Source: Marinibactrum halimedae
Lineage (GTDB): Bacteria > Pseudomonadota > Gammaproteobacteria > Pseudomonadales > Cellvibrionaceae
DNA length: 64,000 bases
Reading direction: 5' to 3'
Assembly (NCBI RefSeq): GCF_021234875.1
Contig: NZ_JAJQVM010000002.1
Coordinates: 186,001-250,000, forward strand
In this document: piece by piece, positions 6,616 to 16,246 of the stretch
How the letters are laid out: each line of letters starts with the position of its first letter
Position numbering within the stretch: the first letter of the stretch is position 1
Translations under genes and position numbers: made by a program
The notes under the pieces: generated by a model
The model's database searches: none
Seen by the model: the letters and a program-made list of their open reading frames with translations, nothing else
What the model was told of the DNA's origin: nothing

Positions 6616-9354
6616 CTAGTCCAGCGGTGCATCAAAAGGATTGTTGTAGTACTGGCCGCCGATGTCTAACCATTCGCTCAGTAATCGTAATTCTGCATCG
6701 CTTAATGCTCCATTGTGATCGTATTCGAAATTATTACTGGTTGCGGGATCAAAAATTTCGAAAAAACGACTGTTGAGCGCATTTCCAGAGGTCATGGTGC
6801 GAGTGATAGGGAAGGTAATCAGCTCTACCTCAGGAATGGGGTTGTTATCTGCATCCAGAATTAGATTACCGTCATTGTCGGTTTGATAAACGATATTTCC
6901 GTTTTCATCTGTGACAACTCGCTCTTCGGTTCTTTCTACCAAGGCTCCGTCTACGATTTCATCTTCATTGTCATTAGCCAAGAGTTCGAGATAAGAACGA
7001 ACACGATTGTCAGTATCAAGGGGGCTGGCCGTCAGCTCCAATTGCCCAGCCGGCACTTGTTGTGCGCCCATGGCGTCTCGTGTGTTGTGGCAGAGGGTGC
7101 AGGTGTTATCTGCTATCACGTTGTTCATGTCATCGAGGGTTTGCCTGGGCAGCTCCCAGAGGGGTTGTATGTGGTCGGGGTAATTGACTATGACTCGGCA
7201 AGAGGCAGACCACTCAGAAATACAACCTTCGCTGGCAGGCGCGGGGGTAAGCAAATCGTTATAGCGGTACTCGAAGCTATCGTCCTTGGCTCTTACCGCA
7301 GGGTCTGTCCAATCGTCATTAAAAATAATGTCTACGCTGGGTGCTCGAATGGCATCGGTACTTTGAGCGTACGTTTGCGCCATGGTTTGCCCGGACGAGC
7401 CGATCAACAGTGGCTCTGTATTTGGGAAGTTGTATCCGTCTACCGGTGCGCCAGTATTTGTACTGGCTTGAAACTGATCTCGTCGGCGCTGGGTAATGTT
7501 TAAGCCATGGGAATCAATGACTTCTCCAGGGCGTGCCTGAATCCACGTTGTAGAGCTGTCACTGACGCGCCTAGCGTTTTGGTCAACAATGGAAATGGCC
7601 AGTGCGACATCAGCCGGAATGAGAGTGAGAACAGAGCCATCTGGCTCAACGGGCGCGTAGCCAATAATCTCACGCATGGTTCTGGCAACCCCAATGTAGG
7701 CACGATCAAAGTCTAGCGTATCGTCATCGGGCATACTCACGGCTTTCTCTATTTTTAAAAATAACGCTGGACGTTCATCTGCCGGAGTTTGAGCAGGGTC
7801 TGCCAGTACACCGATGCCAACTTCACTGGTGTCTATGCCCTCGACTTCATACACATTGCGAATATGAAGTTGGGCAAGGCCGTCATCCACTTGGTCTTGA
7901 TCTAGTTCAATACCACCTTGACGATCTGCCAAGAACAGATCTTCTGTACGATTTGCGAAGGCAGCCACATCGCTGTACATCACGCCTTCTTCTGGTACAA
8001 AGATCGGCTGTAAGGTTCCGATCTCTAAGTTGTATATCCACAAACCATACAAAGGCGGTGCTTCTGTAATACCTTCAATGGCAAGATTTTCCTCGGTACA
8101 CGCGAGAATGGCCTCACTGTTTGGATCTTGCAGGCGGCAATCCGTCCAGCTCACGAGTAAACGTGGTGTGTTGTCAAATAGGTCATGGGCGGCAGCGAAG
8201 TAGCCGTTTCGAGAAATCGTCAGGTCATCTTCATCAACAATAATGTCGCCTGTACTGAGTGAGCGCTGTCCATCCCCTTCTTCTCCTGGGTTTTCCGTAT
8301 TCAGTAGGTCAAGATTGGCCTGGTTACGATCACTGTAATTGGCATAATCAATGGTGATGATATCACCACCCCAGCGTCTACTTTCTTCGGTACGAAGGAT
8401 AGCTAACAACCTATCATCACTCATAGGCTTGGGTTGATCGATAATCGCATTGCTGCCCTCGGTGCCGGTACTTTGGCTGTTATAGCCATATAGGCTCATG
8501 GTGTCTTGGCCATCGGGACGAGTAGTATAAAGAGATAAACGATTGTTGCGATTGAGATTATCCCAGCGAAGGTAGGCGATTTCGCCCGTAGGCAGTACGG
8601 TCGGTTGAAAGTCGTGGCTTTGGTTATAGGTGAGTTGTGAAAGATTAGTGCCGTTCTCGTCCATTACGTGGAGTACAAAAGCATCATCCATTCCATCCTC
8701 GGTTTGAGCTTCATATTGAGGTTTATTGTCGTCAAGTAAGATGGCTTTACTGCGGATTTGGCGATTAGAAGAGAAAACAATTCGCCCATCAGGGAGGTAG
8801 CTTGGATTGATATCCTGACCCTCCTCTGCGGTGATGTCATCAGCAATAATTCGACGAAGGCTGTCTTCTTCTAAATTGTATTCCCAAATATTCCAGGTGG
8901 GTTGTTCATCGTCGTCCACATTCTCCAATTCAGGGGCTCGTAACGCAAACAACAGTTTACTGCCATCGTTAGAAACACTTAAATCTTTAACATCGTAGAG
9001 TTCACCTTCCTCAAATAAGTCACCCGTTACGTTGACTTCATCGGCGGTCGCGGCTGCGCGAATTCGCACGAAAAGCTCGGCCCCAGGGGTAAATTGCACT
9101 AAATCAAAAGCATCGCTGGGAATAAAATCTTCATTTTCATCAAAGGGTAATGAACGACGGACATACGCAATAGGGATATCTTCAACGGTTATATCGGGCT
9201 CGTCACCAGTACTGCTGCCATTACTTGAGTCGCTACTGCTACCTCCGCAAGCACTTAAGATGGCTAGCATGCCGGCCACAAGACTCGAGCGCATTATTCC
9301 AGATGCTATTCGAAGGAGGGTAGCGTTTAAATTGTTGTCCGGCATGTGCATCAT
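6616..9354 (-). CDS. HzsA-related PD40/beta-propeller monoheme lipoprotein
   Basis: About 912 residues from ATG 9354; ATG 9351, ATG 9345 and TTG 9366 are also in frame and no ribosome-binding site decides. A lipobox ILSAC (Cys36) is followed by a Ser/Gly linker, so the protein is anchored in a membrane. The first 400 residues have TolB/PD40 propeller blades (INPSYLPDGRIVFSSNR, DFQPTVLPTGEIAYLRW). The middle and C-terminal part resembles the hydrazine-synthase alpha-subunit-like family (PVEPDGSVLTLIPADVALAISIVD, RRVSDSSTTWIQARPGE). A single heme-c site CTLCH is at 752-756 (NTCTLCHNTRDAMGAQQV). No other anammox genes are present, so hydrazine chemistry is not implied. It is the first gene of the minus-strand envelope operon, divergent from the heme genes at 10024. 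Confidence 0.78.
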   Translation of the reverse strand: MMHMPDNNLNATLLRIASGIMRSSLVAGMLAILSACGGSSSDSSNGSSTGDEPDITVEDIPIAYVRRSLPFDENEDFIPSDAFDLVQFTPGAELFVRIRAAATADEVNVTGDLFEEGELYDVKDLSVSNDGSKLLFALRAPELENVDDDEQPTWNIWEYNLEEDSLRRIIADDITAEEGQDINPSYLPDGRIVFSSNRQIRSKAILLDDNKPQYEAQTEDGMDDAFVLHVMDENGTNLSQLTYNQSHDFQPTVLPTGEIAYLRWDNLNRNNRLSLYTTRPDGQDTMSLYGYNSQSTGTEGSNAIIDQPKPMSDDRLLAILRTEESRRWGGDIITIDYANYSDRNQANLDLLNTENPGEEGDGQRSLSTGDIIVDEDDLTISRNGYFAAAHDLFDNTPRLLVSWTDCRLQDPNSEAILACTEENLAIEGITEAPPLYGLWIYNLEIGTLQPIFVPEEGVMYSDVAAFANRTEDLFLADRQGGIELDQDQVDDGLAQLHIRNVYEVEGIDTSEVGIGVLADPAQTPADERPALFLKIEKAVSMPDDDTLDFDRAYIGVARTMREIIGYAPVEPDGSVLTLIPADVALAISIVDQNARRVSDSSTTWIQARPGEVIDSHGLNITQRRRDQFQASTNTGAPVDGYNFPNTEPLLIGSSGQTMAQTYAQSTDAIRAPSVDIIFNDDWTDPAVRAKDDSFEYRYNDLLTPAPASEGCISEWSASCRVIVNYPDHIQPLWELPRQTLDDMNNVIADNTCTLCHNTRDAMGAQQVPAGQLELTASPLDTDNRVRSYLELLANDNEDEIVDGALVERTEERVVTDENGNIVYQTDNDGNLILDADNNPIPEVELITFPITRTMTSGNALNSRFFEIFDPATSNNFEYDHNGALSDAELRLLSEWLDIGGQYYNNPFDAPLD

Positions 9355-9366
9355 CTCGTCAACCAA

Positions 9367-10023
9367 TGGTTATTTTTGTCACGATTCCTTTCTATTAGAA
9401 GAAAACTAATAGGTCAATGCTATTAAACTTTTAAAAAAGAGTATTTGCCATCCTCATTGAATAGCGTCTTAATGCTTATTGCATGTTAAAAAAAATGCTG
9501 GGTGTGTCCGTGTAGGAGGTCACGATTTTCAGCCTCTAAAACGATGTTTCTTAGGCTGATATGTCATCGAAAATTAAAATTCTAAAGCAAAAATATCTAT
9601 TAATGTTTCTATGACTGAAAAAATTGTTTTGTTCTTTGCTTCTGTGACGCATTTAACGTCAAAAACTCCCAAAGTACCTAGCTATCATGATTTGGACGAT
9701 AGCATAATGTTTAAGCAGTACTGAGTTTGTTAATGAAAAAGACAAATACTGAGTAGATCTTATCGATTGATAATCGCCCGAGCGTCGGATTAAAAAGATC
9801 ATTTTATTTGGCTTTTTCAAGGGATTTCTGGAAGATAATAATCATGAAAATACTGAGAGAGAGCGCAGCATTGAGACTGGCATACCATGCCGAAACGTTA
9901 GCAATGAGAGCGTGTTAGACAAAATAAAAACAAATGCTGTTCAATGAGCGAGAACGAACAGAATCCAAAAGCAGGGGGTTTAAGCCATCTGCTGTGTTTG
10001 ATGATTTGACCGATTGAGCTGCC
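9367..10023. promoter_or_regulatory. Divergent intergenic region with a dyad
   Basis: 657 AT-rich bases between the HzsA-like operon (minus) and the heme-protein operon (plus), so it must hold both promoters, although I see no clear consensus pair. It contains the inverted repeat GCTATC (9681-9686) / GATAGC (9698-9703) with an 11-base spacer, a possible operator. No convincing ORF was seen. Confidence 0.4.
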
Positions 10024-11376
10024 ATGAATACTGTCACTATGAATATATTTAGACGCCTAATAAGGCTTAAATTAACGTCAAAAAGCCAGCAAAAGATAAG
10101 TCAATATGAGCCTCAGGCTGGTTTACCGCATACCCTATCGCCCTCTATTCGCCCTTCTTTCCTCTCGTTATCTGCTACCACTTTGTTTTCGCTCTCAAAG
10201 GTTATTGCGCTTTTGGGTGGGGCATCTGTGGCTGTTGCGGGAGAATTCGAACAAGCCAAACGTATGCATGAACGTATTGTTGGGGCCCCGCCCACAGAAG
10301 CGGTGTTGCAAAGTATGGCAACAAATATAGCTTCGGGTAATGGTGTGCAAGCCGCTTTTACGGCAATGGACGATCCACGTTTTTACAGCGTGACGTTAAA
10401 AAACTGGGCCACACCTTGGACAAACCGAGATCAAGATATTTTTCGCCCACTGAATGATTACACCGCAACGGTGATTGGTGTGGTGCGTGATGAGTTGGAT
10501 TTCAGGACGCTGCTTTATGACAACCTACTCTATGTAGGTGCTTCGTCTACGGGCGTGTCTGCCTACTCCAACAGCAATAATGCCCACTATGAACAGCTTG
10601 AAGAGCGTAATGTTAATTTAATTGAGAATTTAGAGCGGCGAACACAATCGGACGTGACAGGGTTGCCAGCAGGCGCTACTGCCGGTGTCATTACCAGTCG
10701 TGGTGGCGCGCGTGCGTTTTTTTACGCTGGGACGAATCGCGCCATGTTGCGCTTTACGCTGCTGAATCATTTATGCAATGACCTTGAGCAAGTTCACGAC
10801 GTAACCCTTCCTCCTGATCGAATTCGACAAGATGTATCTCGTAGCCCTGGTGGTGATAGCCGGGTTTTCTTGAATAACTGTGTTGGCTGCCACAGCGGTA
10901 TGGACCCGCTGGCCCAAGCATTTGCCTATTACAGTTGGGATTATGACCCAGATACAGACCCCGAAGGCGATGCCGGGCAAATCACCTACAACCGAGAGGG
11001 CGACATAGACCCTGAAACGGGTACTCGTGTACAAGAAAAGTATCGTATCAATGCAAATACCTTCCCTTACGGATACGTAACACCGGATGATAACTGGGAT
11101 AACTATTGGCGTATTGGGGCGAATAGCCTATTAGGTTGGGATCAAAGCCTGCCGGGAAGCGGTTCTGGCGCAAAATCCTTAGGTATGGAGTTAGCACACA
11201 GTGAGGCCTTTGCCAGTTGTCAGGTCGAGAAAGTATTCCAAATGGTCTGCCTCCGTGAACCTGGTAATAATGCGGATCGCGCTCAGGTTGAGGGCATGGT
11301 TACCAGTTTTGAAAATAGCGGTTATAACCTCAAGCAGGTTGTGGCTGAATCCGCTGATTACTGTAAAGGGGAGTGA
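10024..11376 (+). CDS. Exported monoheme c-type protein, unknown family
   Basis: 450 residues. The N-terminus is unusually long before the hydrophobic export segment (KVIALLGGASVAVAG, about residues 58-72); no later ATG explains it, so the start may be misplaced. The mature protein begins EFEQAKRMHERIVGAPPTEAVL, which resembles helical regions of planctomycete-type DUF1592/DUF1800-like proteins. A heme-c site CVGCH is at 286-290 in NNCVGCHSGMDP, and the C-terminus has HSEAFASCQVEKVFQMVCLREP, where cysteines could pair. 'NGVQAAFTAMDDPRFYSVTLKNW' and 'DELDFRTLLYDN' suggest a defined globular N-domain. It is followed after 3 bp by the LamG/heme protein and then the Tat protein, a three-gene operon. 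The enzymatic role is not known to me. Confidence 0.72.
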   Translation: MNTVTMNIFRRLIRLKLTSKSQQKISQYEPQAGLPHTLSPSIRPSFLSLSATTLFSLSKVIALLGGASVAVAGEFEQAKRMHERIVGAPPTEAVLQSMATNIASGNGVQAAFTAMDDPRFYSVTLKNWATPWTNRDQDIFRPLNDYTATVIGVVRDELDFRTLLYDNLLYVGASSTGVSAYSNSNNAHYEQLEERNVNLIENLERRTQSDVTGLPAGATAGVITSRGGARAFFYAGTNRAMLRFTLLNHLCNDLEQVHDVTLPPDRIRQDVSRSPGGDSRVFLNNCVGCHSGMDPLAQAFAYYSWDYDPDTDPEGDAGQITYNREGDIDPETGTRVQEKYRINANTFPYGYVTPDDNWDNYWRIGANSLLGWDQSLPGSGSGAKSLGMELAHSEAFASCQVEKVFQMVCLREPGNNADRAQVEGMVTSFENSGYNLKQVVAESADYCKGE

Positions 11377-11379
11377 GCC

Positions 11380-13917
11380 ATGATGAAAAGGAATGAATTT
11401 AGCTTCCCATCAGTAGAAAGCTCTTTATATACAATGGCTGCTTTGAAGTCTGCCCTCTTAAAAACCACTATGACGGTGGGTATTGTAAGTGTGGTGACGG
11501 CTTGCGGTGGTGGCAGTGGTGCCTCAACGGTCAGCAATCAAGATACCTCTAACGATCGGCCCGATGAAGTGACTTACAATGGGCCTGACCCCAGCACAGA
11601 GGATGTCCAGAATTTCAAATTGAATGTCTGGGACAATTTGGTATCTGAAGAGCGTTGCGGAGCTTGCCACAGTACGGGTGGTCAATCTCCGGCGTTTGTA
11701 CGAGCTGATGACATTAACGAAGCCTATGCGCTTGCAAATGGTCTGGTCAATCTAGAAATCCCTTCCGAGTCTCGTTTGGTCACCAAAGTGGCGGGCGGGC
11801 ATAACTGTTGGGAGTCGGTTGCCTCTGTATGTGGTGATATTGTCACCGGATACATAGAAGGCTGGGCACAATCATCCGGCGGTATCTCAAACACTATTAC
11901 ACTGACTCCTCCTGAAATTCAGGATGTGGGGGAAAGTAAAAACTTCCCTCAAGACTCAACGTTGTTTTCTACAACAGTTTACCCTCTCGTTTCTACCTAT
12001 TGCTCTTCCTGCCACAGTGAGACCTCTGAAATACAACAACAACCCTATATTGGCAGCGCTGACGTTGATGTTGCCTATGAAGCGTCGAAAAGCCGTATAG
12101 ATTTAGCGACGGCGGCGAATTCTCGGTTGGTTACTCGCTTGGGGAATGAATTCCATAACTGCTGGGGGGATTGTTTGACCAATGCCAATGAAATGCAGGC
12201 CGCAATTCAAGCTTTTTCGGATGGGGTGCCTGCCACAGCGGTTGACCCCGATTTGGTCGTTAGTAAGGCGATGGGATTGTACGATGGTATCGTTGCTAGC
12301 AGTGGTGGGCGCGTTGAAACCAATATGATTGCTTTGTGGGAGTTTAAAGTAGGAGAAGGTACTACTGCCTTTGACAGCAGTGGCATTGAACCTGCGGTGA
12401 ATCTCACGCTGACTGGTGACGTTGAATGGGTGGGGGCCTGGGGCCTCGACTTTAACCCTGGAGGAAAAGCTCAGGCGTTAACCCAAGACAGTGTCAAGCT
12501 CTACGACATGATTTCTGCAACGGGCGAATACTCTATTGAAGCATGGGTGATTCCGGGCAATGTTTCTCAAGAGGGGCCTGCACGAATCGTGAGTTATTCT
12601 GGTGCAGAAATGTCTCGTAATTTCATGCTCGGGCAAACGCTCTATAACTATGACTTCCATAACCGCAGTGCAGCAACAGATGCTGATGGTGCCCCTGCTG
12701 TCAGCACACCGGATGCTGATGAGGTGCTGCAAGCAACGCTTCAGCACGTCGTCGCCACGTTTGATCCGATCGACGGCCGTAAAATTTATGTTGATGGCGA
12801 ACTGATTGTTCAGGAGGAGGCGGTAGAAGGTGGTAGCCTAAATTCTTGGGACAGCAGCTTTGCTTTAGTGCTAGGGGCTGAAGTCGATGGCAGCAACGGA
12901 TGGGATGGCATTCTTCGTATGCTGGCGGTACATAATCGAGCTATGTCTGAAGAGGATATTCGTGCCAACTTTGATGTGGGGGTGGGCGAGAAGTACTACC
13001 TGCTTTTCAATGTTGAAGAGCACATGAGCGTTCCTCAAGCCTATGTTGGTTTCGAGGTGCAGCAGTTTGATAGCTACGGCTATCTGTTCAATAGCCCATT
13101 CTTTATTAGCCTCGATGGCACGGCGTCTATCAGTGATGTTCCTCTTTCCGGTATGCGTATTGGTGTGAATGGTCGAGAGGCTGAAGTTGGCCAAGCATTT
13201 GCGAATCTTGATTTATCACTGGGTGGGACTGCTTACGAAGAAGGCGTTGGGCAGCCTCTCTCTGGTTTGGGTACTGTTGTGGAACTGGAGTTTGGTGCGG
13301 CAGAGGATATTTTCTTCCTCACATTCGATAGGTTGGGAGCGGATTCATACAGCCGCTCAGCACCACCTGTGCCAGCAACTCCTACTCCTGTTGATCTCCC
13401 TGAACAATCCGACATTGGGTTAAAACATTTTGCTGAAATTAACGCGACACTGTCTGAAGTGACGAGTGTTCCGGTGACCAATGCATCGGTTGCACAAACT
13501 TATGAAACACTGAAACAGCAGCTACCGACCATTGAGGCGCTTGATGGATTCCTCACCTCGCATCAGATGGGGATTACCCAGTTAGCAGTAGAATATTGCA
13601 ATGTGTTGGTAAACGATGCGCCTTTACGCTCAGCCTACTTCACCGGTTTTGATTTTGGTCAGCCTTCTGCTGCATCCGGTTTAAATGATTCGACAGAGCG
13701 AGATGCGGTCATCAATCCGATTTTGAATCGACTATTGGCGAACGCTGTGGCGGCTAACGGTAATGTGTCTTTGTCGACACAGCCAGATCCAGCCGCTGTT
13801 CGAACAGAGTTAGATAGCTTAATCGATACAATGATTGGCTCTGGAGCAACAACGAATACCACTGTCATTGCAGTGTGTGCTGCAGCGTCGGGCAGTGCGT
13901 TGATGCTCTTGCAATAA
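11380..13917 (+). CDS. Lipoprotein with two heme-c modules and a LamG domain
   Basis: 845 residues; lipobox VVTAC at Cys42. The N-terminal third has two similar modules, each with a heme-c site (CGACH at 93-97, CSSCH at 208-212) followed about 50 residues later by HNCW (141-144 and 259-262) and a further Cys. Residues about 316-530 form a LamG/concanavalin-like domain (ALWEFKVGEGTTAFDSSG, YSIEAWVIPGN, HVVATFDPIDGRKIYVDGEL, LAVHNRAMSEEDI), usually a carbohydrate or protein-binding fold. The C-terminal 300 residues are unassigned, with a predicted helical end. It probably presents hemes at the cell surface on a ligand-binding scaffold. The start 3 bp after the previous stop and the direction of the next gene make it the middle gene of the operon. 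Confidence 0.8.
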   Translation: MMKRNEFSFPSVESSLYTMAALKSALLKTTMTVGIVSVVTACGGGSGASTVSNQDTSNDRPDEVTYNGPDPSTEDVQNFKLNVWDNLVSEERCGACHSTGGQSPAFVRADDINEAYALANGLVNLEIPSESRLVTKVAGGHNCWESVASVCGDIVTGYIEGWAQSSGGISNTITLTPPEIQDVGESKNFPQDSTLFSTTVYPLVSTYCSSCHSETSEIQQQPYIGSADVDVAYEASKSRIDLATAANSRLVTRLGNEFHNCWGDCLTNANEMQAAIQAFSDGVPATAVDPDLVVSKAMGLYDGIVASSGGRVETNMIALWEFKVGEGTTAFDSSGIEPAVNLTLTGDVEWVGAWGLDFNPGGKAQALTQDSVKLYDMISATGEYSIEAWVIPGNVSQEGPARIVSYSGAEMSRNFMLGQTLYNYDFHNRSAATDADGAPAVSTPDADEVLQATLQHVVATFDPIDGRKIYVDGELIVQEEAVEGGSLNSWDSSFALVLGAEVDGSNGWDGILRMLAVHNRAMSEEDIRANFDVGVGEKYYLLFNVEEHMSVPQAYVGFEVQQFDSYGYLFNSPFFISLDGTASISDVPLSGMRIGVNGREAEVGQAFANLDLSLGGTAYEEGVGQPLSGLGTVVELEFGAAEDIFFLTFDRLGADSYSRSAPPVPATPTPVDLPEQSDIGLKHFAEINATLSEVTSVPVTNASVAQTYETLKQQLPTIEALDGFLTSHQMGITQLAVEYCNVLVNDAPLRSAYFTGFDFGQPSAASGLNDSTERDAVINPILNRLLANAVAANGNVSLSTQPDPAAVRTELDSLIDTMIGSGATTNTTVIAVCAAASGSALMLLQ

Positions 13918-14028
13918 TGAATAATGGTCATGTTTTGGTGATTAAGAGTAAAGCCAATCTTGCAAAAACAACTTTGCAAAAACAACCAAGTCAAAAATCA
14001 AGTGTGAAAGGCACAGTGGTAAAAGACT

Positions 14029-15630
14029 ATGAGTAAACGTAAACATTTTCGAGACCTAGATCAGCCGTTGTTGTACACCGATCATCGCCCGCTTACTCGT
14101 CGTTCCTTAATTGCACAAGGAATCAAATCGGGTGTTGCCAGCGTTGTGGGAGGCGGTGTTTTCAGCCTTTTTGCAAACCCTCAACAGGCACGAGCAGCCC
14201 TCTCTGCAGATGTGCAATCTGTAATGGATAATGTGTGTGGTGGTATCAGTTCAGCTGAACGAATCCCATTTATTTGCTTTGACCTTGCCGGGGGCGCGAA
14301 TATTGCCGGTTCCAATGTATTGATTGGCAAACGAGGTGGCCAATTAGATTTTCTTTCTACGGCGGGTTACAACAAACAGGGATTGCCTGGTGATATGGTG
14401 CCGCAGGTGGCAGATGCGCAAACTGGCGCTACGGACTTTGTGAATACGGACTTGGGGTTGGCTTTCCATAGCGATAGTGGCTTTCTATCAGGAATTCTTG
14501 AAAAAGTATCTGCAGACACAGCCTCTCGTATTAATGGCGCTGTCATTCCAGCTCGCTCTGAAAACGATACCAGCAATAACCCTCATAACCCAATGTACGG
14601 CATTAACATTGCAGGCGGAGAAGGAGAGCTGGTGACGCTGGTTGGTTCACGCTCCAGTGAATCGGGAGGAAATTCAGAGGCACCGGTATCAATGATTAAC
14701 CCTGAGGTGCGCCCTACAAAAGTGGATCGAAGCTCAGATGTTACCGGGCTGGTTGATACAGGGCAGTTGGTTGGTCTGTTGAACCAAGAAGATACGGTTG
14801 CGGTGATGGAGTCTATTTATCGTATCAGTAATTCAAAATTGGGCGCTGTGAATACCAACATAACCGCTGATGATGTTATGAAAGATCTGGTTCGTTGTGG
14901 ATACGTCAAAGCGGCGGATTTAGCGGATCGTTTCGGTAACCCCGCAGATTTGAACCCTGAGTCGGATCCTGATTTGGTTGGCCCTGCCGGTGTTTTTTCT
15001 GTAGATGAATTCAACAGCGACCGTGAATTCGAAAAAGCCGCCTCCATCGCGAAATTAGTCGTAAATGGTTACTCCGCTGCAGGCACCATAACGATGGGTG
15101 GATACGATTACCATACAGGTGACCGAGCTACCGGTGAGCTGCGTGACTTGCGTGCTGGGCGGTGTATGGGGGCGTGCTTGGAGTATGCAGCTAAACGTGG
15201 CAAACCATTAATGATGTACGTTTACAGTGATGGCTCTGTTTTCAGTAATGGTATGACGGATGATTCTGAAAATGGACGCGGCAAAGGGGTTTGGACGGGG
15301 GACAACCAGCAAACAGCGGGGTCTTTCTTCTTAGTGTATAACCCAGGCAGCCGAGCAATCTTGATGGGTGCCGATGCACAAGCGCAAGCAATGCATCAGC
15401 AATTAGGTTTTATGCGAGACAGCGGCGATGTGGAAACGGCTTCTAGCCCTGCTGCAAACAATGTGAACCTTCTGGTCGAGACCGTCGTGTTGAATTACTT
15501 GGCGCTACACAATTTGCATGGCAATTTCGAGACGCTCTTTCCAAACCACGGTTTGGGAAATGCCACCAGCCGTGATGGTATGACGGCATTTGAACCCATC
15601 TTCAATGGTAATATTTCCACCCCCATATAG
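14029..15630 (+). CDS. Tat-exported DUF1501-like protein
   Basis: 533 residues. The N-terminus has a twin-arginine motif LTRRSLIAQG and a weakly hydrophobic segment up to NPQQARA, a Tat signal implying a protein folded in the cytoplasm, possibly around a cofactor. The core FICFDLAGGANIAGSNVLIGKRGGQLDFLS, with 'GYDYHTGDRATGELRDLRAGR' and 'GKPLMMYVYSDGSVFSNG', resembles the DUF1501 alkaline-phosphatase/sulfatase-like superfamily that is often encoded beside large heme or DUF1800 proteins in other bacteria; annotation pipelines sometimes mislabel this group as GspF. Metal-ligand residues cannot be assigned with certainty. It lies 111 bp downstream of the LamG/heme gene and probably ends that operon. 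Confidence 0.68.
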   Translation: MSKRKHFRDLDQPLLYTDHRPLTRRSLIAQGIKSGVASVVGGGVFSLFANPQQARAALSADVQSVMDNVCGGISSAERIPFICFDLAGGANIAGSNVLIGKRGGQLDFLSTAGYNKQGLPGDMVPQVADAQTGATDFVNTDLGLAFHSDSGFLSGILEKVSADTASRINGAVIPARSENDTSNNPHNPMYGINIAGGEGELVTLVGSRSSESGGNSEAPVSMINPEVRPTKVDRSSDVTGLVDTGQLVGLLNQEDTVAVMESIYRISNSKLGAVNTNITADDVMKDLVRCGYVKAADLADRFGNPADLNPESDPDLVGPAGVFSVDEFNSDREFEKAASIAKLVVNGYSAAGTITMGGYDYHTGDRATGELRDLRAGRCMGACLEYAAKRGKPLMMYVYSDGSVFSNGMTDDSENGRGKGVWTGDNQQTAGSFFLVYNPGSRAILMGADAQAQAMHQQLGFMRDSGDVETASSPAANNVNLLVETVVLNYLALHNLHGNFETLFPNHGLGNATSRDGMTAFEPIFNGNISTPI

Positions 15631-16246
15631 TTTTTATACGTAGACATCGCAATCTGCCTTCAGTGCACTTGTCCTGCCAGAGCGTTGCTTTTTATAGTTG
15701 TAACCGTTAACTACCTATAATCGGCAATGCTCTGTGATCCTTCCTCATGGTTGATTTTCTTATACTCTTTGCTTTTTTTAGCTGCCTTTAGACCGTATCA
15801 TTCTTTTTGCAGGTCGCTTTCTGAACGCTCCAAACTGGTAATGAGTCACACCTACCCCTATGTTTTTTTAAAGCAAATTATAAATAATTATTTAGCCCAG
15901 AAGTGTCCTCAGATCGATTTTAGGTAGGTATTTGATTTAATAGTGTTTTTTGTGACGTTTATTCATTTAAACAATGACAGTGTTGGCGAAAATTCTGTTG
16001 TTAATTTTTATGAGTTGATGTTCCATGTGTAAACTCTATAAATTTAAATCATACTCATTGCGGGCTACTATGGCGTATATCGGATCAAGTACCGAGGATA
16101 GAGTTGTTATTTGGTAATTCAATTGGTAGTGGCATAAACAGAAAGTTCGAACAGCATTGTCAAATCAGTAGTACTACTACTCTGATTTTTAGGGAAACCA
16201 TAAAGTTGACGAAAAGATATTAAAATAGCGTTGGGGATTACGACGG
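15631..16246. other. 616-bp leader upstream of UDP-glucose dehydrogenase
   Basis: AT-rich and without a convincing gene; a 66-codon frame at 15727 lacks a ribosome-binding site and family features. It must contain the promoter of the UDP-glucose dehydrogenase gene. The notable element is the dyad at 16162-16190, annotated separately. Confidence 0.4.
16162..16190 (+). promoter_or_regulatory. Attenuator-like dyad in the UDP-glucose dehydrogenase leader
   Basis: AAATCAG (16162-16168) pairs with CTGATTT (16182-16188), and the second arm runs straight into TTTTT, the layout of an intrinsic terminator 57 bases before the start codon. The interior TAGTA-C-TACTA (16169-16179) is itself a dyad, so the element could also be a protein operator. 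No alternative antiterminator arm was identified. Confidence 0.35.

Noticed and set aside
6616-9354. Hydrazine synthesis (anammox) function for the HzsA-like protein
   Set aside because: Only a family resemblance in propeller and heme layout; no HzsB/C, hydroxylamine oxidoreductase or anammox context is present.
15727-15927. 66-codon plus-strand frame with a hydrophobic start, between the DUF1501-like gene and UDP-glucose dehydrogenase
   Set aside because: No ribosome-binding site, no recognisable family and a composition typical of AT-rich spacer.
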